The notes under the pieces: generated by a model
Databases searched by the model: none
Seen by the model: the letters and a program-made list of their open reading frames with translations, nothing else
Told to the model about the DNA's origin: nothing
Translations under genes and position numbers: made by a program
NCBI GenBank assembly: GCA_951800645.1
Contig: CATOIK010000017.1
Coordinates: 1-56,072 of the forward strand
From: an uncultured Eubacteriales bacterium
Lineage (GTDB): Bacteria > Bacillota > Clostridia > Lachnospirales > Lachnospiraceae
Direction: 5' to 3'
DNA length: 56,072 bases
In this document: piece after piece, positions 42,037 to 51,200 of the stretch
How positions within the stretch are numbered: the first letter of the stretch is position 1
How the letters are laid out: the number at the start of each line of letters is the position of its first letter

Positions 42037-44904
42037 TCATTTTCTCCGCTCCGGTTCTTCTCCCAGCCGCAGCTTCTCCAGATACTCCTTTAAATCCTGA
42101 TCCACATCCTGGAACAAATAATTTTTTCCCGGCCTGGGAAGATTTCCCCGCTCCTCCTCTATCTGACGGCCAACCCGCTCAATGTCTTCCCGCAGGTCAG
42201 CGGCCGACATCAGCATACAGCCCTGGCCCCGGATAATCAGCTGCTCCACTCCATCGGAGGTAGCCACCGTCACTTTTGTTTTCCGTCCCATCTGATGGGC
42301 AAATTTTTCAATATACTGGTCTGCTGTCTCCGCCTCTTTGGTGTAGACTACATGGATATTATGGTAATCCTGGGCGCTGCCGATGCCGCCGGCCACCTTG
42401 TATGCGTCAAACACCACAATCAGACGGCACTGCCGGTAAGCCTGATAATTGCAGAGAATATCCATCAGCCGATGTCTGGCTCCGTCTAAGGTCACCTGCA
42501 TCAGTTCCCGCAAATCCTCCCAGGCATAAAGGATGTTATAGCCGTCCACCAACAGATATTCCTCTGCTGAGGACTGCTGCTTCTTCATGTATCCCGGTTT
42601 TCCATGGCTATGAATGGATGTACCGGAGGAAAAATCCTGAGCTGTATCCGGCTTATAAGTTACCAGTCTGGGGCCTCCATCTCCCGGAAGTCTGCGGCGG
42701 CTTTCTCCGTAGGTTCTGGTAAAGATGGCTTCCAGCTCCTTTTCCTCTGCTCCGAAAGCTCTGTCCCAGCCGCCCTTTGTACCACCGCTGGTGCCGCTGG
42801 CTCTGCCGCCTGTACTGCCGCCGATGCCAGGACGGTTTCCCAGTCCCAAACTTCCCATTCCTGGGTTTCTTCCATTTCCGGTGCCTGTTCCGGCATCCTC
42901 CCAACCCTTGCCGTCTTCACCGCCGTTCCCGGCCTTCATCCGCAGCCGCTCTGTTACCAGTGCCGGCGTCTCCACCTGCATGTAATTCCTCACTTCGTAC
43001 CAGGGTACTACAAAACCGGCGCCATGGGCGCAGAATACAGAGCCGGTAGGATTGTCTAAATCTGCCTCCGGGTCATATCCCATCTGCTCCAGCACATCTT
43101 CCTCATTATGACAGGGCAGATACCCCCGCAGGGTGCACATCATCCGCCCGCGGCCTCCGGTGTAGGAAATCAGTTCCTGCTGATAATCCCCCATAAGAGC
43201 TACCGGTCCATAACCGGTAAGGGTCATCGTCTCCCCATCCTGCTCCGGCCCCTCAAAGGAAGCCTGCATCCGCTCCAAATCCGCCATAGCCCGGCCCACA
43301 CTCTCCTGAGGCACCTCCAGCCGGAAATCATAGTAAGGTTCTAAAAGACGGCAACGAGCCTGCCGCAGTCCCTGCCGCACAGCCCGATAAGTAGCCTGGC
43401 GGAAATCCCCGCCTTCCGTATGCTTCAAATGGGCACGCCCTGCCGCCAGGGTAATCCGCACATCCGTAATCTCCGCCCCGGTCAAAACTCCCACATGCCG
43501 CTTTTCTTCCAAATGGGTGAGAATCAGCCGCTGCCAGTTTTTGTCCAGCACATCCTCGCTGCAGGCAGTGTCAAACTGCAGACCGCTTCCCGCCTCTGCC
43601 GGCTCCATCAGAAGATGGACCTCCGCATAATGGCGCAGTGGTTCAAAATGCCCCACTCCCTCCACCGGTTCCAGCAGAGTTTCCTTATAAACGATGCTTC
43701 CCGCACCGAAATCAATTTCTGCGCCGTAGCGCTCCTTCACCATGCTTTTCAGCACTTCCATCTGCACCTGCCCCATTACCTGGGCCTGGATCTCTCCCAG
43801 AGTTTCGTTCCAGACGATGTGAAGCTGAGGTTCTTCCTCCTCCAGTTGTTTTAAATCTTTCAGCATTTTATGAATATCGCAGCCTTCCGGCAATGTTATC
43901 CGGTAAGTAAGAACCGGTTCCAGAAGGGGAAGCTCTGACTCCGCTTCCACCCCCAGTCCCTGGCCTGGTCTGGTAAGCAAAGGGCCTGTCACAGCGCAGA
44001 CCATTCCTGCCTCTGCTTCATTTACCAGTTCAAATTTCGAGCCGGAATAGACCCGGATCTGATTGATTTTCTCTCCTGCCTCCGACCCCAATACAGCCAG
44101 AAGTTCTTTTACCTTCAAGGTACCGCCGGTAAGCTTTAAATGAGTCAGCCGGTTCCCCTGCTCATCCCGGGATATTTTATAAACCTTGGCGCCAAACTCC
44201 GAACTGTATTCCGGCTCCCTGCACCACCTCTCCATCCCAGCCAGCAGCTCTTCCACTCCCTGCAGCTTTAAGGCAGAACCAAAATAACAGGGAAATACCT
44301 TCCGTTCTGCAATCATCCGCTGTACCGCGCCTGCTTCCACTGCTCCTGTTTCCAGATAGGCTTCCAACGCCTGCTCATCGCACATAGCCAGGCTTTCCAG
44401 AAATTCTTCCGAAACCGGCGACTGCCCATCGTATTCTCCAAAATCCAAACAGTTTTCATCCAGCCGCTTCCGGATTTCCTCCAGGCTTTTTTCCCTGTCT
44501 GTCCAAGCCTGGTCCATTTTATTTACGAACACAAAGGTAGGAATCTGATACCGTTTCAAAAGCCGCCACAAAGTCTCCGTGTGGCCCTGCACTCCGTCTG
44601 CACCGCTGACCAGCAGCACTGCATAGTCCAGCACCTGCAGGGTTCGTTCCATCTCCGCCGAAAAGTCCACATGCCCCGGCGTGTCCAGGAGAGTTACCTC
44701 CCAGTCCCCCATAGTAAACCGGGCCTGTTTGGAAAAGATGGTAATACCCCTGGCCCGCTCCAGAGCATAAGTGTCCAGATACGCGTCTCGGTTGTCCACC
44801 CGTCCCAGCTTCCGTATGGTTCCTGTCTGATATAAAATCCCCTCTGAAAGGGTTGTTTTTCCTGCGTCTACATGGGCAAGGATGCCAATTACCAGTTTCT
44901 TCAA
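42037..44904 (-). CDS. Tet(M)/EF-G-like ribosomal GTPase fused to a Rae1-like (YacP/NYN) endonuclease domain
   Basis: A 955-residue two-part protein. Residues 1-655 form a translational GTPase of the ribosomal-protection type: AHVDAGKT (10-17), RGIT (52-55), DTPGH (74-78), NKMD (128-131), then EF-G-like domains II-V (LLEPYYDF at 520-527, LTGYGPV at 562-568). Residues 656-780 are a glycine-rich linker. Residues 781-955 match YacP/Rae1: LLVDGYN (Asp787), VFDAY (Asp833), KEAETAD, ATSDGVEQ (Asp884), SAADLRED. In B. subtilis Rae1 enters the A site and cuts mRNA. The Tet(M) domain-IV tip YSPVSTPADF is replaced by RAHLKHTEGGDF, so true tetracycline resistance is doubtful. The start is TTG at 44904 with AGGAGA 6 bases upstream, matching the family start MKKLVIGILAH; an ATG at 44955 lies inside the MATE gene. 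Confidence 0.88.
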   Translation of the reverse strand: MKKLVIGILAHVDAGKTTLSEGILYQTGTIRKLGRVDNRDAYLDTYALERARGITIFSKQARFTMGDWEVTLLDTPGHVDFSAEMERTLQVLDYAVLLVSGADGVQGHTETLWRLLKRYQIPTFVFVNKMDQAWTDREKSLEEIRKRLDENCLDFGEYDGQSPVSEEFLESLAMCDEQALEAYLETGAVEAGAVQRMIAERKVFPCYFGSALKLQGVEELLAGMERWCREPEYSSEFGAKVYKISRDEQGNRLTHLKLTGGTLKVKELLAVLGSEAGEKINQIRVYSGSKFELVNEAEAGMVCAVTGPLLTRPGQGLGVEAESELPLLEPVLTYRITLPEGCDIHKMLKDLKQLEEEEPQLHIVWNETLGEIQAQVMGQVQMEVLKSMVKERYGAEIDFGAGSIVYKETLLEPVEGVGHFEPLRHYAEVHLLMEPAEAGSGLQFDTACSEDVLDKNWQRLILTHLEEKRHVGVLTGAEITDVRITLAAGRAHLKHTEGGDFRQATYRAVRQGLRQARCRLLEPYYDFRLEVPQESVGRAMADLERMQASFEGPEQDGETMTLTGYGPVALMGDYQQELISYTGGRGRMMCTLRGYLPCHNEEDVLEQMGYDPEADLDNPTGSVFCAHGAGFVVPWYEVRNYMQVETPALVTERLRMKAGNGGEDGKGWEDAGTGTGNGRNPGMGSLGLGNRPGIGGSTGGRASGTSGGTKGGWDRAFGAEEKELEAIFTRTYGESRRRLPGDGGPRLVTYKPDTAQDFSSGTSIHSHGKPGYMKKQQSSAEEYLLVDGYNILYAWEDLRELMQVTLDGARHRLMDILCNYQAYRQCRLIVVFDAYKVAGGIGSAQDYHNIHVVYTKEAETADQYIEKFAHQMGRKTKVTVATSDGVEQLIIRGQGCMLMSAADLREDIERVGRQIEEERGNLPRPGKNYLFQDVDQDLKEYLEKLRLGEEPERRK

Positions 44905-44941
44905 TGGTGTTCTCCTGTTAAGTTTATTTTCTGTCCCCAAA

Positions 44942-46300
44942 TCACAATGTATCATTTTTCCCTTTCGGCATTACCCGCCCAAATATCCGCCTGTACAGCA
45001 GCCAAGCAAACGCTGCTGTCACAAACTCAGTGAACCAGAAGGCATGCCACACTCCGTTGGCCCCCAGAAAGCGGCTGAAAAGAACCGCAGTCGGAATCAT
45101 CAAAACGATGTAACGGGAAAGGGAGATATACATGGATGGAATGCCAAGTCCCAGTCCTTCTAAGGCTCCGGACACCGTAACGGAAACTGCGGAGACTGCA
45201 AAGCCGACGCTGATAATATGCAGTGCTGTCACACCGATACGCACAACTTCTTTGCTGGAGGTAAACAGGCCGATAAGCTGCTCCGGTACAGCCCAGGAAA
45301 GGACAGTGCCCATAATCATCACCAGTACAGCAAGCTTCAGCGCTGTGTGATAAATTTCTTCCACCCGTTCCCGCTCTCCTGCTCCGTAATTGTAACCGAT
45401 CAGAGGACGGATTCCCTGAACAATGCCGCTGGCCGTCAGATAAATGAAGGTCTGCAGCTTATAGTACACGCCCAGCACCAGTACATACTGACTGGAAAAC
45501 CCTGCCAGAATCCCGTTCAAAGCTGAAATCAGAAACGATGGCAGAGCCATATTGAGGGTTGCAGGAACTCCTACAGAATAAAGGCGAGACAACACCTGCC
45601 TGTCCGGCTTTAAACAGGAAAGCCGCACCTTAAACGGCACTGAATGTAAGAAATAAGTGAACAGATAAATCCCCAGGGAAACAATCTGTCCAATTCCTGT
45701 AGCATAGGCAGCGCCCGCAATTCCCATGGCTGGAATGGGACCTGCGCCAAAGATCATAAGCGGATCTAAAATGATGTTGGTGACGCAGCCACAGATCATA
45801 CTGAACATGGACACCTTCATCTGGCCAATGGACTGGAAAATCTTTTCAAAGGTTACGCCGACCGTTACCATCACAGAAAACAGAAAGGCCCGCATGGAGT
45901 AGGTCAGAGCCATTCCGACCACTTCTGCATCCTGAGTAAACATCCCCAGAAACAGAGGCATCCCCAGAATGCACACTACAGTCAGAATCAGTCCGTGAAT
46001 GACACTGAACAAAATCCCCTGGCTGACTGCCTGGTCTGCCCGCCGCTGCTCTCCTGCTCCCAGAAAATAAGCCACCGCAGCGTTAATTCCCACGCCGAAG
46101 CCTACCGCAATAGAGATAATCAGATTCTGGATAGGATATACCAGCGCCAGCGCCGTCATGGCATTGTCACTGAGCTTTGCCACAAAGTAGCTGTCTACAA
46201 TATTGTAAAGAGAGTTTACTGCCATGGAAATGACCATAGGTAAAGACATGGACAATACCAATGGCAGAATCTTTTTTTCTCTCATAAATGTCTGTTCCAT
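44942..46300 (-). CDS. MATE family multidrug exporter
   Basis: A 452-residue membrane protein with about twelve hydrophobic helices in two halves, typical of the NorM/DinF-like MATE group: SLPMVISMAVNSLYNIVDSYFVAKLS at the start contains the usual family pattern, and GIRPLIGYNYGAGE marks the second half. It exports cationic drugs or metabolites using Na+ or H+. AAAGGA precedes the ATG. It is first in a transcript with the GTPase-nuclease fusion 37 bases downstream, which suggests a shared antibiotic- or stress-related role. Confidence 0.92.
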   Translation of the reverse strand: MEQTFMREKKILPLVLSMSLPMVISMAVNSLYNIVDSYFVAKLSDNAMTALALVYPIQNLIISIAVGFGVGINAAVAYFLGAGEQRRADQAVSQGILFSVIHGLILTVVCILGMPLFLGMFTQDAEVVGMALTYSMRAFLFSVMVTVGVTFEKIFQSIGQMKVSMFSMICGCVTNIILDPLMIFGAGPIPAMGIAGAAYATGIGQIVSLGIYLFTYFLHSVPFKVRLSCLKPDRQVLSRLYSVGVPATLNMALPSFLISALNGILAGFSSQYVLVLGVYYKLQTFIYLTASGIVQGIRPLIGYNYGAGERERVEEIYHTALKLAVLVMIMGTVLSWAVPEQLIGLFTSSKEVVRIGVTALHIISVGFAVSAVSVTVSGALEGLGLGIPSMYISLSRYIVLMIPTAVLFSRFLGANGVWHAFWFTEFVTAAFAWLLYRRIFGRVMPKGKNDTL

Positions 46301-46351
46301 TAATTTTTATCCTTTCTGCCCGCCAGCCCGAAAAGGGCGAACCAATCCACA

Positions 46352-46380
46352 ATTATAAATATAGAAACTTTAAATGTCCA
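46352..46380 (-). promoter_or_regulatory. Promoter of the MATE-GTPase operon
   Basis: Minus-strand TGGACA (46375-46380), a 17-base spacer and a perfect TATAAT (46352-46357), 52 bases before the MATE start. The remainder of the 46301-46621 gap is AT-rich, with no gene seen. Confidence 0.75.
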
Positions 46381-46621
46381 TACCTAATAATCTTTCATTT
46401 CATTCACACAACCACTGCTTTTTAAAAATCCCTTTTCCGGATCCTATAAAATATATCATACCGCAGCCAAAGTCTGCAATCAAACTCAAAAACATAAAAT
46501 AAGAATTATCCTACAATGGGGCCTGTACCAACCATCTAAAGAAGAAACACACAGCATGGCATTTTGAAATATTACGCAATAAAAAACCATTTTAGGGTAT
46601 ACAGTTCTTTGACATCCTCCA

Positions 46622-46825
46622 TCATTTTTTTAACGCCGGTCTGTTCAGATCTCCACCCGAAAAACCTTCATCCTCATAGACAGCAATACCCCGCACTGCT
46701 TTTTCTCCAAAATGGACACGAACATATTCTTTTCCCAATTCAATCTGATTGTCAATACTTTCACCCCTACCGGAAAACTTTGATTTACGGGAATATATAG
46801 CGATTCTGTCCTCATTTTCCTTCAA
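46622..46825 (-). pseudogene. Serine recombinase remnant (resolvase N-terminus)
   Basis: The first ~67 residues of a large serine recombinase: IAIYSRKSKFSGRGESIDNQ, then VYEDEGFSGGDLNRPALKK. IYSRKS holds the catalytic serine. A T7 run (46625-46631) appears to have lost one base: restoring it continues the frame as MMEDV, as expected in this family, but after about ten more codons a stop near 46570 ends it, and the rest of the gene is absent. The likely start is TTG at 46825 with AGGAGG 6 bases upstream. It is a scar of an integrated mobile element. Confidence 0.8.
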
Positions 46826-46933
46826 CAATATCCTCCTCACATCGATGTGTCTTATTGATATTTATCATTTGAGTAAGGCTTTCATCTTATCCCGGCGACA
46901 ATTTTAATTCTCTGCTTTGCTCATAAAAGAGCA

Positions 46934-46980
46934 AAAGGTACAGTATCCGGAAATCACTCCCTGACGAATACTGTACCTTT
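46934..46980 (-). terminator. Terminator after the lipoprotein gene
   Basis: Perfect 13-base stem AAAGGTACAGTAT / ATACTGTACCTTT with a 21-base loop and T-rich flanks on both sides. It closes the unit starting with the beta-helix gene. Confidence 0.8.
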
Positions 46981-47004
46981 CAGTATTTTTATACTATATA
47001 ACCA

Positions 47005-48111
47005 TTATTCAACCGTTATCTGCTCATACTTGCCGTCAACGAATACAACCGACGCAGCTTCTATTCTCTGCTCTATCTCTGCCTGAAGAGATTCTTTTGC
47101 ATACCGACTGAGCACATCATCCTTTGCATCCTCAAAACTGATGTATCCCAGTGCCTCCTTCTTTATACAGCGAAGCAGGCTTCCAGCATCTGATGCTATC
47201 ACCATTGGTTCCGTTATCATTCCTTCTTCCAGCTTTTGTGCCTCTGCCTGAATCCACTGTCCCCACAAATCATCTTTGCCGACAACTTCTTCAGAGCTTA
47301 CTTTTTCTTCCGCTGTATACTCTTCAAACAAATTCAGTGCAGCAGCTGCTGCATTCAGGGTTTCTCCTGTCTTAGAAGCCCTGTCTGCCACTGCTGTTAA
47401 TGCTTTCTCTATCTGATATCCATCTTTTACTGAGAAAACATCTAAACGTTCATATGTCATGTCATATCCTTTGTTGTAAGCTTCTTTTTCCGCTTCGTAA
47501 CGCGCCTTCAGTTCTTCCTCTGAAACACTTTTTCCGCAGCGTTTGGCTTCATCCTTCAGTAGCTGAACGCCACAGTCGGAGCGAATATAAAGAAGGTACT
47601 GCCACGGCTCATAGTTCATCAATCCATAAGAAGTCTGGCCTTCCGTACGTTTTCTGTTCTTTTCGTTTAACTGCTCCATGTCTCCCATCAGATCCTGATA
47701 GTCCACATGCTCAACCAGTCCCCGTTCATAGGCAAGAATCCGCTCCATCTTATATTCTATGATGTCTTTTAATGCCAGTTCCTTACAATACTCCGACGGC
47801 GTCTGTCCATCATACTCTGTATCCCAGAACCCTTCACCGCCTTCAAGCCCGTATGTGGTATAAAAATGCTGTGCTGCAGCTGCACGCTGATTTCTGATAA
47901 ACAGGGAAAATTCTTTACGGCTCACCGGATACCCATCTACAGTAAAGAGTACCTCATTGTCATCTGTATCCGTCTGACTGGCAAGCACTGCTTCCTCTGT
48001 GCTCTTTGCTGTCCCTGTCTCAACATTTTCCGTTTTCGCACAGGCCGTCATGGCAATGCTCAAGACCGCAGCACAGGCCAGCAGTTTTCCAATCACCTTT
48101 TTCCTTTTCAT
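47005..48111 (-). CDS. SurA/PrsA-like foldase lipoprotein (putative)
   Basis: A 368-residue exported protein with a lipobox (SIAMTAC) and the start of a SurA/PrsA N-terminal domain: VLFTVDGYPVSRKEFSLFIRN, then long charged helices. I do not see a clear rotamase (parvulin) core with its catalytic signature, so it may be a chaperone without isomerase activity. GAGGAG precedes the ATG. It lies 90 bases after the large beta-helix gene with no terminator between, so a role in folding or surface display of that protein is plausible. Confidence 0.65.
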   Translation of the reverse strand: MKRKKVIGKLLACAAVLSIAMTACAKTENVETGTAKSTEEAVLASQTDTDDNEVLFTVDGYPVSRKEFSLFIRNQRAAAAQHFYTTYGLEGGEGFWDTEYDGQTPSEYCKELALKDIIEYKMERILAYERGLVEHVDYQDLMGDMEQLNEKNRKRTEGQTSYGLMNYEPWQYLLYIRSDCGVQLLKDEAKRCGKSVSEEELKARYEAEKEAYNKGYDMTYERLDVFSVKDGYQIEKALTAVADRASKTGETLNAAAAALNLFEEYTAEEKVSSEEVVGKDDLWGQWIQAEAQKLEEGMITEPMVIASDAGSLLRCIKKEALGYISFEDAKDDVLSRYAKESLQAEIEQRIEAASVVFVDGKYEQITVE

Positions 48112-48201
48112 ATCGTATTCTCCTCAATGTCAATTTCCCTGCAGCACTTTCATTTTCAAATATGTTAAAACTCCGAAGAACAAACTAATTTCTCTGCGAT
48201 A

Positions 48202-51200
48202 TTACTTTACTTTTGCCCCGTTGCTGTCAACTTTTTCTCCATCCGGAGTCACTTCATTTTGATACATGGCTCCATGTGGTCTCACGCCTTTTTTCGCATA
48301 GCTCCAGCTTCCTGTTTCTGCATTAAAGCTCCATGAAGGCTCTAATGGTGTCTCATTCAGATAGTAGCTTCCGCTATTTAAATGAATCCAGCCTGTCTTC
48401 ATTGCTCCTGTTACCGGATCAAGGTAATACCAGAAACCATCCTGTGATTCCTGATACCAGCCTGTCTTCATTGCTCCTGTTACCGAATCCAGATAGTACC
48501 AGCTGCCATTGATATTGTTCCAACCGGTTGCCATGTAGCCAGCTTCATTAAAGTAATACCAGCTGCCATTTACTTTTTCCCACTTATTAACAGGATATCC
48601 ACCATTTTCATAGGCAAACCACCAGCCGGTCGCATTCTGTTTCCAGGTTCCTCTTACACTAGCCGGTCCTGCGGAAGAAGATGAGCTGCCTCCACCTGTG
48701 CTTGGTACTGAGCTTCCCTGTACATTCACGGTAAAGGTTAAAGTAAAGCGTTTTTCTTCCAGATTCTTATCCAGTCCATCATAAATAACAGTTACTTTTT
48801 GCCTTCCTGATTTCGTGAAGGTTTCAGGCTTAAATGTAAGCTCATCATTTGGAACGACTTCTTCCCGTTCAGCGTTGCTTGGAGTAGCTTTCTGATGTAC
48901 CGTAATCACCATTCCTTCCGGATCAAAGGAATCTCCAACCTTATAGCTCATTTTATCCGGATTCTTCGTCTTTTTAATGGATAAGGTATAATACTCGTCT
49001 TCCGGCATTCCATCTTCATTTACAGTAACATGAACAGGAGCAGTAAATCTTCTTTCCTCCAGATTGCCATTTACTTCCGTATACACAACGGTTACGGTTG
49101 CTTTTCCTGCTTCCTCAAATACATCATTTTCAAACTCCAGGTCGCTTAAGTCAAGTTCTACTTCTCTGGTGATTCCATCACGGTCGGCATTGGCTGGAGT
49201 TACATCGATTGAATCTGCATTGGCCGGAGTTGCATCGATTGGATCTGCATCGATTAAATCTTCATCGATTATATCTGCATCGATTATATCTGCATCGATT
49301 GGATCTTCATCGATTGAATCTGCATTAGCCGGAGTTGCATTACTTGGGCTTGCCTTCTGGACTGCAACTACTCTCATTCCTTCCGGTTCAAAGGTCTCGC
49401 CAATATTGTAAACCATCTTATCCGGATCTTCTACGACTTTAATATACTCTGTGTAGAATTCTCCTTCTGCAATAATATCCAGACTGATGCTTTCTGTCTC
49501 ATATTGTTCATCCTGATATGCACAGATCTCATCAATATAGAAACCGGTATTTCCTCCATTTGACCAACCCTTACGAGACAAAATATCAATTCTCTTATAA
49601 TTGAACACGTTCGGATTTTCTCCTACCAGCTCGCTATCAATGAATAATTTCAGTCCTTCGTCAGAGAAGTCCCACTTAAATTCATGCCATCCTTCTTCTC
49701 GTTTCATTCCGGAATCATGCCATGTTGTATCACCTGTACGATATACATAATTCTCCGGACTTCCAGACGCACCATCCCAATGAACGCCAATGGCATGTAA
49801 TGTGGTGTTAGGAGAGACAGAAATTGATTTTCTCACAGATGTTACGGCCGGGTCATAATCATAGAACCAGAGGCTGACTGTACCCTGACGAGGAGCTTCA
49901 AATATCTGAGAGGCATCATTATCAGCAGTACTGCAGTTTACTGTTTTCATACTATAATCATCATCATGACCAAAGTTTTCTACTCTCTCCAGGCTTAAGT
50001 TTCCGCCTGTCAATGTGGAACCTGTTTCAAATGTTTCTACATATTCATCGGATTTCATTTTTACCTGTGCATGGATAGAAACCTCCTGCTTCACAGCATC
50101 TTCAGGCACTGTAAGAACGCCATTCTCATCAACAGTACCTTCATCTGTGGTATAAATCACTTCAACGATATTTTCCGGCGCTACCTCTACCGGATCTCCA
50201 AAGCGGTCGATTCCTTCTACAGAAAGCTGTACTCTGTCTCCTGCTACCACAAAGGAATCCTCTGCACATACTTTAAATCCGTATAAAACACCAGGACCAA
50301 ATTTCGTTACTTTAATTTCAATGCTTCCTTTTACGCTTGCATCTGCTACAGAAACTGCAGTGATGGTTACTGTTCCCAGCCCTTTTGCAGTTACCACGCC
50401 GTTAGCATCCACTGTCGCAACTTCCTTATCAGAAGTTTCCCATCTGATTGTCTGATCGGCAGTTTCTGGAAGCACAGTCGCCTGAAGCTCTACGGTCTCT
50501 CCTACAAGGAGTTCTGTAGTATCCGCAGTCACCTCTACAGACTTCGGCAATGAAATCACAGGAGAATCATTACTCCATTCATGAACGCCAATATCAGGAG
50601 TTCCGCTAATCGCATTTCCAAACAGATCTTGATCAAGGGCTGCAATCTCAGGTTCGATTCCTGTTCCTGTCAAGTCAACTACAATACCTTTATCTATTGC
50701 CGGAGAATTTTCAAGAAGCTTATATGCTACCAGTTTTTCTGCATCAAATTTTGCTTCTGCCGTTCCCGGATTCATAATAATACCTTCCGGCTTGCTTCCT
50801 GCAGACGCCAGCAGTGGATCTGCTGCGAAGTTGCTCTCAGCTGTTGCAGTACCAAATTTTTCCTGGGCTTTATCATACAACTCCTGGGGCCAGAAAATAT
50901 TATTCTTAATTTCACCGGTCTTCAGTTCTGCTTTTGAGAATCCCGGCAGATTACCATTGAGTGACATCACAATATTGTTGATAAAATGAACTTCTGTTCC
51001 ATTGTTATTCTGACCATACAGCCATTTTGCCTCTGGTGCCAGCACAAATACATTATTATAAATATATGGAGCTTTTCCATTTACTGCATTATGGAACAAT
51101 ACATGAGGATTGTGCGGGTCACCGCCGTCATCCACACTGATATTGTAGCGGAACATATTTCTGCCCCCCATACTGTTCATAAAGAGAATGGTTCCGCCAT

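Noticed and set aside
42037..44904. Simple label as a tetracycline resistance gene
   Set aside because: The domain-IV loop differs from Tet(M), and a nuclease domain is fused at the C-terminus; resistance is not supported by sequence alone.
44905..44955. ATG at 44955 as start of the GTPase-nuclease
   Set aside because: It lies inside the MATE coding end and adds 17 unconserved residues; the TTG at 44904 has AGGAGA at the right distance and matches the family start.
49205..49339. CRISPR-like repeat array
   Set aside because: The units are 15 bases, directly adjacent with no spacers, and encode in-frame pentapeptides.
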